DNA of 64,000 nt from Bradyrhizobium sp. AZCC 1610 (GCF_036924515.1 NZ_JAZHRR010000001.1:1211001-1275000); one strand, 5' to 3'; shown: positions 38,515-46,343, counted from the stretch's first letter. Notes: a model not told the origin generated them from the sequence alone. Numbers and translations: made by a program.

Positions 38515-38981
38515 GCCATTTTCTCCGCGGCACGCATCACGGCGCGCAGGATACGGACGTGGGTCCCGCATTTGCACAGGTTTCCCGCCAGTGCCTGTCT
38601 GACCTGGTCTTCAGTCGGCCGTTTTGTTGTCGCGAGAAAAGCGGCCGCCTGCATGATCATGCCGTTGATGCAGTAGCCGCACTGGGCCGCTTGCTCGTCG
38701 ATGAATGCTTGCTGCACTGGATGTGGCTTCTCGGCCGTACCGAGACCTTCCAGGGTTACGATTTCGGCGTCGGCCACAGCCGAGACCGGCATGACGCAGC
38801 TGCGCAGCGCTTCGCCGTAATAATGCACCGTGCAGGCGCCACATTGTGCCAGTCCACAACCGAAGTGCATGCCGTGCAGACCGAGTTGGTCGCGCAGCGC
38901 GTACAGCAAGGGCATGCTGGGATCCTCGGCCTTCAGGACGACTGCCTTGCCATTGACGGTCAATTTGATGGTGGTGGCCAT
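38511..38981 (-). CDS. 2Fe-2S subunit of the molybdenum hydroxylase
   Basis: 156 residues of the IorA/CoxS type. The plant-ferredoxin-like domain holds CGLAQCGACTVHY plus the Cys in ALRSC for the first cluster; the helical domain has CGYCINGMIM and CKCGTH for the second. It relays electrons from the Mo site. No signal peptide, as expected, since it is co-exported with the Tat-signal subunit. Preceded by a regulatory box 107 bases upstream, within a duplicated promoter segment. Confidence 0.92.
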   Translation of the reverse strand: MATTIKLTVNGKAVVLKAEDPSMPLLYALRDQLGLHGMHFGCGLAQCGACTVHYYGEALRSCVMPVSAVADAEIVTLEGLGTAEKPHPVQQAFIDEQAAQCGYCINGMIMQAAAFLATTKRPTEDQVRQALAGNLCKCGTHVRILRAVMRAAEKMA

Positions 38982-39020
38982 GATCCCGGTGAACCCCTTG
39001 CCGAGTTCTTTGGAGATGTG

Positions 39021-39158
39021 AGACAGCAGGTGGTACGCAACTCGAAGCTTCGGTGCTGTCAGAGATTGGTTGAAAATTGCAGCGATCGCTATGCACTTTC
39101 GGCCATTCGTGAGGAGACTTCGATCACGCCAAGCCGCGCGCGGGCATTTGGTGCTCTA
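39021..39158 (-). repeat. Duplicated promoter-leader segment, copy 1
   Basis: Runs from AGACAGCAGG to GTGCTCTA and resembles 39696-39813 through most of its length, with small gaps. It includes the GCCGAA-N3-GCATAG box and ACCAATCTCT. It drives toward the 2Fe-2S gene. Confidence 0.6.
39089..39103 (-). promoter_or_regulatory. GCCGAA-N3-GCATAG box (site 9)
   Basis: Exact match on the minus strand, spacer AGT, 107 bases before the ATG of the 2Fe-2S subunit gene. Confidence 0.7.
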
Positions 39159-39181
39159 ACAGACCAAGTTTCATCTAGAGT

Positions 39182-39667
39182 TCAGGCTTTCAGGACGTAA
39201 CTCTGCAGGTTCTTGCACGCGCTTTTGAACATTGATCCGAAGTACATTCGCGAAATAGGGCCACCCATGGCGACCAAGAGACGCGGCTCAAGTGCCACGG
39301 TGTAGGTGAAACGCGTCTTGCCCGGCGTAAGCTCCTCCAACAGGTAATCCTCGGCGAGCGCATGGGCCATCGGCATGGATTGCCCGGTCACGTAGAACGA
39401 ACAACGGCGGTTCTGCTCCCAGCGGAAAAAGTGCTCGTCGAGGGTGACCGGCTTAAGCCATGCGGTCCGGGTCGTTCCAACGCCGTACGGCTTATTGCTC
39501 GTCCATGCCACCTTACGGATGGCACGAAACCATTGAGGCCAGGATTCTCCGTCCTCAAAAATGGCAAAAACCTTGGCGGGAGACGCATTCAGTTCCACCA
39601 CGTTCTTGAAACGCATGGGCGCGGTGTCGAAGAACGAGGCATCTACGGGACGACAAGAAAAGCGCAT
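39182..39667 (-). CDS. SRPBCC-family lipid/ligand-binding protein
   Basis: 161 residues of the START/Bet v 1-like fold (polyketide cyclase 2 type): F-x-NVVELNASPAKVFAIFEDGESWPQW at the start and FTYTVALEPR near the end. The fold encloses a hydrophobic pocket. No signal peptide. The start at 39667 has GAGAGG upstream; a second Met at 39616 is possible. A related domain forms the C-terminus of the DUF4331 protein at 42281-43777, which suggests a shared ligand (inference). Confidence 0.8.
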   Translation of the reverse strand: MRFSCRPVDASFFDTAPMRFKNVVELNASPAKVFAIFEDGESWPQWFRAIRKVAWTSNKPYGVGTTRTAWLKPVTLDEHFFRWEQNRRCSFYVTGQSMPMAHALAEDYLLEELTPGKTRFTYTVALEPRLLVAMGGPISRMYFGSMFKSACKNLQSYVLKA

Positions 39668-39695
39668 GGCTCAGCCTCTCAGGTAATGTGCGGAG

Positions 39696-39813
39696 AGACA
39701 GCAGGTGATGTCGTTGCTGTCAGAGATTGGTTGAATATTGCAGCGATCGCTATGCAATTTCGGCCATTCGAGAGAAGACTTCGATCCAAGCAGGCACGCC
39801 ATTTGGTGCTCTA
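39696..39813 (-). repeat. Duplicated promoter-leader segment, copy 2
   Basis: Counterpart of 39021-39158 in the same orientation, here directed at the SRPBCC gene. Shared blocks include AGAGATTGGTTGAA, GCAGCGATCGCTATGCA, TTTCGGCCATTCG and ATTTGGTGCTCTA (plus-strand text). Confidence 0.65.
39750..39764 (-). promoter_or_regulatory. GCCGAA-N3-GCATAG box (site 10)
   Basis: Exact match on the minus strand, spacer ATT, 82 bases before the ATG of the SRPBCC gene. Confidence 0.7.
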
Positions 39814-39935
39814 CCAGCGGTAAGTGTACCGAATTCGCATAGTCACCTTGCAGGATTTGCCTCAGTATTCGAAGTCCTCACCCTGCTTCCTTTGCCGGGT
39901 CAAATCTCTGCCGGATCGAAGGAATTTTTGCGCGT
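39814..39935 (+). repeat. Duplicated cytochrome promoter-leader, copy 1
   Basis: Nearly identical to 40299-40423 apart from a few substitutions, a 9-base insertion in the other copy and minor differences before the box. It precedes the monoheme cytochrome c gene. Confidence 0.75.
39828..39842 (+). promoter_or_regulatory. GCCGAA-N3-GCATAG box (site 11, one mismatch)
   Basis: Reads ACCGAA-TTC-GCATAG, 113 bases before the cytochrome c ATG. It faces site 10 with 63 bases between them, so both divergent genes have a box. Confidence 0.6.
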
Positions 39936-39955
39936 TTCTTGAAGAGGTGAACGAG

Positions 39956-40258
39956 ATGGCCCGCAAGCTGACCGCAATAATTATTGTTGCATCGTTCGGG
40001 GTTGCGGGCGTCGCCCAGGCGGCAGGAAATGCGGCGGCGGGGAAGGACACGTCAGCCGTATGCGCAGGATGCCATGGCGATCAGGGCCAAGGGATAGCGC
40101 CCAATCCTGCACTGGCAGGCAAGCCGGACGCCGACTTGGTCAAGGCGCTAAAGGATTTTAAATCCGGCAGGGTCAATTCTGTGATGCACGGGCTGACGGC
40201 TTCGCTCAGCGACCAGGATATTGAGAACCTGGCAACCTACTATGCATCGCTCAAGTGA
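39956..40258 (+). CDS. Monoheme cytochrome c, periplasmic
   Basis: 100 residues: signal peptide 1-22 (cleavage after AQA) and one class I cytochrome domain with CAGCH and a distal Met in NSVMHGLTASLS; it ends LATYYASLK as in c4/c5-like domains. Likely the soluble carrier between the molybdenum hydroxylase or the diheme protein and the ba3 oxidase. The frame is open from 39824, but GAAGAGGTG precedes the ATG at 39956. Confidence 0.9.
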   Translation: MARKLTAIIIVASFGVAGVAQAAGNAAAGKDTSAVCAGCHGDQGQGIAPNPALAGKPDADLVKALKDFKSGRVNSVMHGLTASLSDQDIENLATYYASLK

Positions 40259-40298
40259 CGCTGGTCTCTCACGGATCCGCAGCTTTCAGACGACAGAT

Positions 40299-40423
40299 CC
40301 AGCGGTGCCGAATTTGCATAGTCACTTTGCAGGATTTGCCTCAGTATTCGAAGTCCTGAGCCTGAATCCCTGCTTCCTTTGCCGGGTCAAATCTCTGCCG
40401 GATCAAAAGGAATTTTTGCGCGT
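40299..40423 (+). repeat. Duplicated cytochrome promoter-leader, copy 2
   Basis: Second copy of the 39814-39935 segment, placed between the small cytochrome gene and the diheme gene. Identical blocks include AGGATTTGCCTCAGTATTCG and TGCTTCCTTTGCCGGGTC. Confidence 0.75.
40307..40321 (+). promoter_or_regulatory. GCCGAA-N3-GCATAG box (site 12)
   Basis: Exact match, spacer TTT, 126 bases before the ATG of the diheme protein. Confidence 0.7.
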
Positions 40424-40447
40424 CAACCATGAGTGCGGAGCGCTGCG

Positions 40448-42205
40448 ATGAAAATAGCAATACGAAAATTGGGCATTGGGTCGTTGCTTGCTCTGTCTGC
40501 GATGGTGCCGGCAAGCGCGCAACAGGCTCCAGCTGAGCCTGTCATCTTCCTCAATCAGGCATGGTCGCAGGAGGATCAGGAATGGTACTACCAGTTCTCA
40601 CAAGGTTCCGCGGTCCTCCAATATGATATTTTCCTGAATCTTGAAGTCGCTGACGGCCAGGAGCTGTTCCGATCCGACGCAAACAGCGAGCGCTTTGGCC
40701 TCATCACTCAAAAGGCAAATCCCCGATTCAACCCGGACGGGTTGCCGGTTGGTCTCAGCAAGACGTCGGTGGGCGCAGGTCGTTGGGCAAACAACGAAAG
40801 CGGGGATCATATTGGCTTGACATGCGCAGCCTGTCATGAAGGCCAGCTCAACTACAAAGGCAAACGCATTCGCATTCAAGGCGGCGTCGGCAATATGTTC
40901 GATATCAAGGCATATCTGACCGCGCTCGACGAAGCAATCCAGACCACTTTGACTGATACGGCGAAATTCGATCGTCTTGCGGCGCGGATCGGAGCCTCCG
41001 GCGCCGATGCCAAGAAGTCGTTGCGGCAGCGCTTTGAAAGCCAGGCCAACAAGATACACGACTATCGCACGCGGACATTGGTTACCCCCTCAGCTTGGGG
41101 ACCGTCGCGGATGGATGCCATCGGACTGATTGTCAATCGGTTGACGGCTGACGTACCAGGGCTTCCCGAAAATTGGTCTACTCCCATCGCTCCAACCAAA
41201 CCGCCGTTCTTATGGAATGCTCCTCAAGGACTGTGGACACAATGGCGCGGTGTGCAACAGGATCCGATTTACCGAAACCTGATCGAATCCATGGGCGTCT
41301 ACTTGCCTATCGATCTGCGGTCGAAATCGCCGGCGGAAGGGCTGTTCCATTCCGACGCAAGAATTGCGGACCTCCAGAAGGTTGAGAACCTATTGTCGCG
41401 CCTGGCGCCACCGCAATGGCCGGAAGAAATATTCGGTAAGATCGACCGGGAAAAAGCGAAAGCCGGACAATCGCTATTCATCACCCACTGTGCAAGCTGC
41501 CACAACGCTTGGCCTTACAGGTGGTCGGAGCCCAACAAATACGGCAAGCGCTTCATTCTGGTCGGTTTGACACCGCAGTCATACGTGGGCACCGATCCGG
41601 GGCAATTCCACGATCTGCGGCCGTTTGCACTTACGGGACAACTAAGCAACCATCTGCCGGGGGAGTTGCGCGGCAAGGACCTCGTGCGAACGGGTGAATT
41701 ATACTTCGGCGTTTCCAGTTCGATACTGGAAAGGGCGCTGGCGGGCCTAAAGATGACCGAGGAGGAGAAGGCGAATCTCCATGGCTATCGAGAGTACCCG
41801 TTGGCAAAGCCGCCGGAAGAGGTCTACAAGGCCGCGCCGCGCGACGGCGTCTGGGCTACTCCGCCATTTATGCACAACGGCTCAGTTCCCAATCTGTACG
41901 AAATGTTCGTGCCAGCCAAGGAGCGCACCAAGAAGTTTTACGTCGGGCGTGAATTCGATCCAGTCAAAGTGGGGCTGGACACCAGCGGTGCCTCTGGAAA
42001 GTTTTTGCATGATACGGAGTTGCTAGGAAACTCGAACGCCGGCCATTCCTTCGAGGATGGTCCGCGTGGACGTGGTGTAATCGGACCATTGCTGACGGAG
42101 AACGAACGCTGGGCGCTCGTAGAGTACCTGAAGTCCATTCCCGAAGACCCCGGCAGAGTGACGCCGTTCGGAGGCCCGCCTGCAGGGCTTCTGCCGCAAA
42201 AATAG
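40448..42205 (+). CDS. Large diheme c-type cytochrome (peroxidase/RoxA-like)
   Basis: 585 residues with a signal peptide (cleavage near ASAQ). Two heme motifs, CAACH near residue 132 and CASCH near residue 352, about 220 residues apart as in the di-heme peroxidase/MauG/RoxA superfamily, plus PPFMHNGSVPNLYEMF near residue 480, the conserved C-terminal motif in this group. The length is nearer to RoxA-type oxygenases than to the roughly 350-residue bacterial cytochrome c peroxidases. Reaction unknown: peroxidase or oxidase/oxygenase. GGAG lies upstream of the ATG at 40448. Confidence 0.82.
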   Translation: MKIAIRKLGIGSLLALSAMVPASAQQAPAEPVIFLNQAWSQEDQEWYYQFSQGSAVLQYDIFLNLEVADGQELFRSDANSERFGLITQKANPRFNPDGLPVGLSKTSVGAGRWANNESGDHIGLTCAACHEGQLNYKGKRIRIQGGVGNMFDIKAYLTALDEAIQTTLTDTAKFDRLAARIGASGADAKKSLRQRFESQANKIHDYRTRTLVTPSAWGPSRMDAIGLIVNRLTADVPGLPENWSTPIAPTKPPFLWNAPQGLWTQWRGVQQDPIYRNLIESMGVYLPIDLRSKSPAEGLFHSDARIADLQKVENLLSRLAPPQWPEEIFGKIDREKAKAGQSLFITHCASCHNAWPYRWSEPNKYGKRFILVGLTPQSYVGTDPGQFHDLRPFALTGQLSNHLPGELRGKDLVRTGELYFGVSSSILERALAGLKMTEEEKANLHGYREYPLAKPPEEVYKAAPRDGVWATPPFMHNGSVPNLYEMFVPAKERTKKFYVGREFDPVKVGLDTSGASGKFLHDTELLGNSNAGHSFEDGPRGRGVIGPLLTENERWALVEYLKSIPEDPGRVTPFGGPPAGLLPQK

Positions 42206-42280
42206 CTGGTAGTGCTATTCGGGCGTGATCGTCTCGATCACCAACGCTTAGTCGAGCCGTATGAAGATTGGAGTGCCGTG

Positions 42281-43777
42281 ATGTCGGATCATATTGACGG
42301 GCCGAGGCAGATCGGAGACCCCGCAGTCGATATCACGGACCTGCTTGCGTTCACGAGCCCGGAAAATCCGGCTCGTACGGTGCTCGCCGTGAACGTCTTT
42401 CCGACGTGCGGGGTTGATGCCATCTTCTCAAATGCGATCAATCATTCGATCGTCGTTCGTCGCGCGAAGGTGGCTGGCATCGGCGAGGCTACCAAATTCG
42501 AGACGGCCGATCCTGAAATACGCTTCAGTTGCCGTTTTGAGGCCCTTGAGCGTGGCGCGGTGGACCGGAAGCCGGTCCAGCGCGGTATTTTTACGTTCCC
42601 CGATGGACAGACGCTTCGTTTCCTAGCCGGCAATGAAAAAGGGGCATCTACGCCTGACGGCGCATTCCGCGTATACGCAGGAATGCGTTCCGATCCATTT
42701 ATCCTCGCCTGGTTAATTCCGGCCGGTTTGAAGAAGTTTCAAAACCTGCTTTTCAACGATAACGTGCTTAGCATCGTTGTCGAGTTCGACACGCAGCGCG
42801 TGCTGGATCCCGGCAAAGGATCCTTATTCGCGGTGATCGCCGAAACGATACCGATTCCTCGGCCCGGCGCATTGGTGGGGCACGAACCGCCACGGATGGA
42901 TTGGGTCGGTCGTCCCGAGAACACCAATATGCGCTTGAACAACCCCAGACTGACGGGTGCTGACGATATCCGCGATCTCTGGAACCAGCAGACCCCCTTC
43001 GCGATCGATGAAAAGTTTCGCCCCTTGTTTCTTCAGCGCATGAAGGACAGCCTGGCCGAATGGGATATGCGCGACGGCAAGCAGGACTGGACTCCATCTG
43101 CGCTGGCAGTGAACGCCAGTATGTTTGTCGACGATTTTCTACTGATGGATGTTGCGAAGCCGATGACCGACACCAGCCATCTGGAAATCGAGCGAAGTAC
43201 CATCAATGGTAAGGCCTATCAGACCGGTGGAGGCCGCACCGTCGACTCGGATGTCATCGACATACTGATGACGTGGATCGTGAATCGCGATCGCGAATTC
43301 CTGGAAGGCGGAACGACGAAGGCAACCAAGCCTGGAACGAAAACCTTCCCATACCTCGCATCGCCGAATCTCGACCTGCAGACGGTGGTTGAGACCATCG
43401 ATGTCGGCGCCGCGCCCGACAAGGTCTGGGAGTTGATAGGCCAATTTGGTAGCAATTGGCATCCTCTGATCGCAGAAATTCGCTTAACCGGAACTGGTCT
43501 CGGTCAATTGCGAACGATCGAAACAGTCGACGGCAAGCAGATCATCGAACGTCTCGAGGCGATCGATAACGCAGGCCGGTTCTACCGCTACACTAATGTC
43601 TCAGGTCTATCGGTGGCGAACTATACTGGAATGTTGTCGGTGAAGCCCAATGGTGTGGGCAGTTCGGTGGAATGGCGCGCCCAATTCCTTCCGAACGGGC
43701 AGGCTACTATTGCCGTGAAGACGATTGTGTCGACCCTGTTCAAGGTTGGATTGGACAGCCTCAAGTCTCGCTTCTGA
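42281..43777 (+). CDS. DUF4331 protein with C-terminal SRPBCC domain
   Basis: 498 residues. Residues 1 to about 350 match DUF4331: the start MSDHIDGPRQIGDPAVDITDL is the characteristic DH-x-D...D-ITD-(L/V)-xAF motif. Residues 365-498 form an SRPBCC domain (VVETIDVGAAPDKVWELIGQFGSNWHPLI). No signal peptide is visible. GGAG about 8 bases before the ATG supports the start at 42281. DUF4331 has no established function. It follows the diheme gene by 75 bases and precedes the TPR gene by 7, so it belongs to that operon. Confidence 0.8.
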   Translation: MSDHIDGPRQIGDPAVDITDLLAFTSPENPARTVLAVNVFPTCGVDAIFSNAINHSIVVRRAKVAGIGEATKFETADPEIRFSCRFEALERGAVDRKPVQRGIFTFPDGQTLRFLAGNEKGASTPDGAFRVYAGMRSDPFILAWLIPAGLKKFQNLLFNDNVLSIVVEFDTQRVLDPGKGSLFAVIAETIPIPRPGALVGHEPPRMDWVGRPENTNMRLNNPRLTGADDIRDLWNQQTPFAIDEKFRPLFLQRMKDSLAEWDMRDGKQDWTPSALAVNASMFVDDFLLMDVAKPMTDTSHLEIERSTINGKAYQTGGGRTVDSDVIDILMTWIVNRDREFLEGGTTKATKPGTKTFPYLASPNLDLQTVVETIDVGAAPDKVWELIGQFGSNWHPLIAEIRLTGTGLGQLRTIETVDGKQIIERLEAIDNAGRFYRYTNVSGLSVANYTGMLSVKPNGVGSSVEWRAQFLPNGQATIAVKTIVSTLFKVGLDSLKSRF

Positions 43778-43784
43778 GGTGACA

Positions 43785-44945
43785 ATGACTGAAGCCGCGG
43801 TTCTCGATTGCGAGTGTTTCCAAACGACCGATGGCGAGATCGCCATTACCAACCTGAATAGCGCGCGTCTGCGGTCCTGGAACCGCTTCTATCAGGATCC
43901 GCAACGCGCCGGCGCCGCCGAGACCGTCCTCGAACACGAACAGCTGACCGCGCAATTTGCGGGAGATCTGTCGGCGCTTGGTCGTCTGGAAGCATTTGGC
44001 GAGCAACTCGGCCGACTGGATGCGTTTTCCTCGCGTACGATGATGATTCAGGCGCAAATCGCCTCGGCGTTGCATCGCTTTTCAGATGCAAGGCACTATC
44101 TCGCACAAGCAAGCCTTGGCGGAGCACCGTCGGCAGACGTAATGCGCGTGTTATTGAACGTCGATCAGGCGTGCGGCTCGCATCTGGAGGAGGTGCTGGA
44201 CGAGCGGCGTAGGATCGTTGCGAAATCCGGTCGCTTTGAAGACCGTGTAGCGCTTGGTGCGCTGCTGGCAGATGTGGGCGAATTTAACGACGCCGACGAA
44301 ATCTATCGACAAGCCTTGCGGGAATACCGGGATGTTTCGCCGTTCCCGGTGGCCTGGGTTTGTTTTCAGTTAGGCATGCTTTGGGGCGAACTCGTACCGG
44401 AACCACAATTGGCGCGCGCCGAGCATTGGTATCGCAAGGCAGTTGTCGGTTTGCCTTGTTATGTGAGAGCCCGCGTGCATCTGGCGGAGATCTGTTCAGC
44501 CACGGGTCGGGCACGTGAAGCGGAGGCGACGCTCAGGCCGGCGCTCGCCAGCGGCGATCCGGAAGTCTCGTGGAGGCTGGCAGACGTGCTGCATGCCGAG
44601 GGGAGCGTTGGTGAGGCGGCTTCACATCTGGAAGCCGCGCGATCAAGGTTCGAGGAACTATTGGACAAGCACTTGCTGGCATTCGCCGATCATGGCGCCG
44701 AATTCTATATCGGCAGTGGAGGCGATCCGTCACGGGCACTGGAGCTCGCGGAGATCAATCTCAAGAATCGACCGACGCTCCGTGCTTTTGAGCAGACCTA
44801 CACCATCGCCCTCGGAGCAGGCGAGACCGACGTCGCCAACGAAGTTTCCGTGAGAGCGACCAAGTGCTGGGGCAATGCACCTGCGTTCCAATTGTCGTCA
44901 TTTGTGCAAGGCTCTTTGGAAACCGGGAAAGGGGCTGCCGCATGA
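43785..44945 (+). CDS. Tetratricopeptide-repeat protein
   Basis: 386 residues, soluble, built of helical pairs of TPR type over most of its length (for example LGALLADVGEFNDADEIYRQAL and ARVHLAEICSATGRAREAEATL). Likely a scaffold or partner-binding protein. GAGGTG precedes the ATG, only 7 bases after the DUF4331 stop; the stop overlaps the next gene. It probably serves the same complex as its neighbours (inference). Confidence 0.75.
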   Translation: MTEAAVLDCECFQTTDGEIAITNLNSARLRSWNRFYQDPQRAGAAETVLEHEQLTAQFAGDLSALGRLEAFGEQLGRLDAFSSRTMMIQAQIASALHRFSDARHYLAQASLGGAPSADVMRVLLNVDQACGSHLEEVLDERRRIVAKSGRFEDRVALGALLADVGEFNDADEIYRQALREYRDVSPFPVAWVCFQLGMLWGELVPEPQLARAEHWYRKAVVGLPCYVRARVHLAEICSATGRAREAEATLRPALASGDPEVSWRLADVLHAEGSVGEAASHLEAARSRFEELLDKHLLAFADHGAEFYIGSGGDPSRALELAEINLKNRPTLRAFEQTYTIALGAGETDVANEVSVRATKCWGNAPAFQLSSFVQGSLETGKGAAA

Positions 44946-45154
44946 TAGTCGATCGTCGGGTTTTTGTTGTCGGCGCAGCGCTTGCCGCCTTCACGCCAGC
45001 TCTTCGAGTTTTGCCGTCCGAAGCTGCCGTGCCGGAAGCGGGCGCGATCCAACAACCTGCCCTCATGATTAGCGGCTGGAGCGTACGAGATAGCAGCGCC
45101 GATAACCAGATCTGGATGAGGGTCGGTCTCGGGTGGAAAACCGCCTGGCGGTAG
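44942..45154 (+). CDS. Small exported protein with Tat-like signal
   Basis: 70 residues, start overlapping the TPR stop (ATGA). The N-terminus DRRVFVVGAALAAFTPAL looks like a short twin-arginine or Sec signal; the mature part is only about 42 residues (MISGWSVRDSSADNQIWMRVGLGWKTAWR end). No family recognised. Position at the end of the operon suggests a small subunit of the oxidation module. Confidence 0.6.
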   Translation: MIVDRRVFVVGAALAAFTPALRVLPSEAAVPEAGAIQQPALMISGWSVRDSSADNQIWMRVGLGWKTAWR

Positions 45155-45290
45155 GCTCGTACCCAGCTTCCAGCTGCGCTAACGCAATAGGGTTTCAGGA
45201 CTGGGGCTGATTGCCTTGATACAGAGCGCCTAAGCCGACGAGAGCTTGGTTTCGTGCCGGGCGGAGCCAAGCGGAGATGGGAGAGTTACC

Positions 45291-45563
45291 GTGAAACCGC
45301 TCGCGAAACTCGTCGCCTTGGCCGTTATCACCATTGCGCCGAACGCTGGCGCCCACGCGCAAACGGCTGCCCCAGCGACGGCGATGCCTCCTGGCACCAC
45401 GCAGGGGCCCTGGACGAGCGTGAAGCCTGGCAATTCGGGAAGCTATTGCAGTCCAGGAGAGTATGCGGTTGGTATCGAGGTCGAGGTTGCACCGTCTGGG
45501 ACAGGTCTCTGTGCTGAATGCATTTCCAGACTTCGGGCTATTTGCCGGCGTTACGGGATCTGA
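45291..45563 (+). CDS. Short secreted Cys-rich protein
   Basis: 90 residues from a GTG start with GGGAGAG upstream. Signal peptide 1-23 (cleavage after AHA). The mature part has four Cys (YCSPGEYAVG, LCAECISRLRAICRR). No family recognised. The frame is open from 45246 but the signal peptide fixes the start. Confidence 0.6.
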   Translation: MKPLAKLVALAVITIAPNAGAHAQTAAPATAMPPGTTQGPWTSVKPGNSGSYCSPGEYAVGIEVEVAPSGTGLCAECISRLRAICRRYGI

Positions 45564-45614
45564 TCTATCCGATCGATTTGTGGAAGGCGGTCACTCAGTG
45601 ACATCTCAACCCGC

Positions 45615-46085
45615 CTAATAATAATTGCGGAAATACTCGGCGGCATAAGGCGGGTTGCCCACCATATCGACGGGGTCGCCCTCCAATAGTGCGCTGACCT
45701 GCGTCTTGTAATCTGCGGAGACATCATCAGGTTGCTGTATTGGCTGTGTGAGAATTGCACGATAGTTTTGGTAGGCCTCCTTGGTGCCGATGAAGATGCA
45801 CACACAATGCTGAGGCTCGGCATAGAGATACCGAACGTTACCAGCGCCGAGGTTGTGAATCACGAAGCGATGGGGTGGCAGCGAGTGCAGGGCCTTTTTG
45901 CCGGCGGCATCATTGGCGAAATGCACTTTGAAGCCCGCGGAGGACAGATAAAAACTGTTCTTGTCGAGAAATGGTTTGCTCGGCGGTTCCCCAGCCAGCA
46001 ACGAAAGGCAGGGCATCAGCAAGATAGCAGATAAGACAACCAAGGAGCTACGACTTGGCAAAGCCGGGCGGCTTGTTACTGGCAT
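45615..46085 (-). CDS. Secreted protein, unknown function
   Basis: 156 residues. Hydrophobic signal (about residues 12-31, cleavage near LAG). The mature part contains two Cys in HCVCIFIGTKEAYQNY and a Pro/Gln-rich segment, ending AAEYFRNYY. No family recognised. A box lies 56 bases upstream, the shortest distance of the set, and the gene is divergent from the HdeA-like gene, which has its own box. Confidence 0.65.
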   Translation of the reverse strand: MPVTSRPALPSRSSLVVLSAILLMPCLSLLAGEPPSKPFLDKNSFYLSSAGFKVHFANDAAGKKALHSLPPHRFVIHNLGAGNVRYLYAEPQHCVCIFIGTKEAYQNYRAILTQPIQQPDDVSADYKTQVSALLEGDPVDMVGNPPYAAEYFRNYY

Positions 46086-46141
46086 GATTTTGACACTCTG
46101 ATCTCGACGTAATCGAACTTAGAAAAGGAATCAGGAGTAGC

Positions 46142-46156
46142 CTATGCAAAATCGGC
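46142..46156 (-). promoter_or_regulatory. GCCGAA-N3-GCATAG box (site 13, one mismatch)
   Basis: Reads GCCGAT-TTT-GCATAG on the minus strand, 56 bases before the ATG at 46085. Confidence 0.55.
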
Positions 46157-46256
46157 ATCAGGTGCGGATCCACTTTACAGTCCAGCGCACGGGGCTGAGT
46201 GTGATCGGCGGGAGTCATCGAAACTGAATGAGGCGTTCTTTTCCCAACTGATCTGG

Positions 46257-46271
46257 GCCGAAAGTGCATAG
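46257..46271 (+). promoter_or_regulatory. GCCGAA-N3-GCATAG box (site 14)
   Basis: Exact match, spacer AGT, followed by CGCG; 72 bases before the HdeA-like ATG. It is divergent from site 13 with 100 bases between them. Confidence 0.65.
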
Positions 46272-46343
46272 CGCGGATTGGCGGTTCTGTCACAGTTCGA
46301 CCGGACCTTCGCTTCGCCTGAAAGATTTCCCAGGGGTGACAAG

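Noticed and set aside
2891..46271. Interpreting the recurrent box as a sigma54 promoter (GG/GC at -24/-12)
   Set aside because: The TTGCA-like part occurs in some copies, but no conserved GG lies at the required spacing, and several copies have TGC or CGC instead of TTGC.
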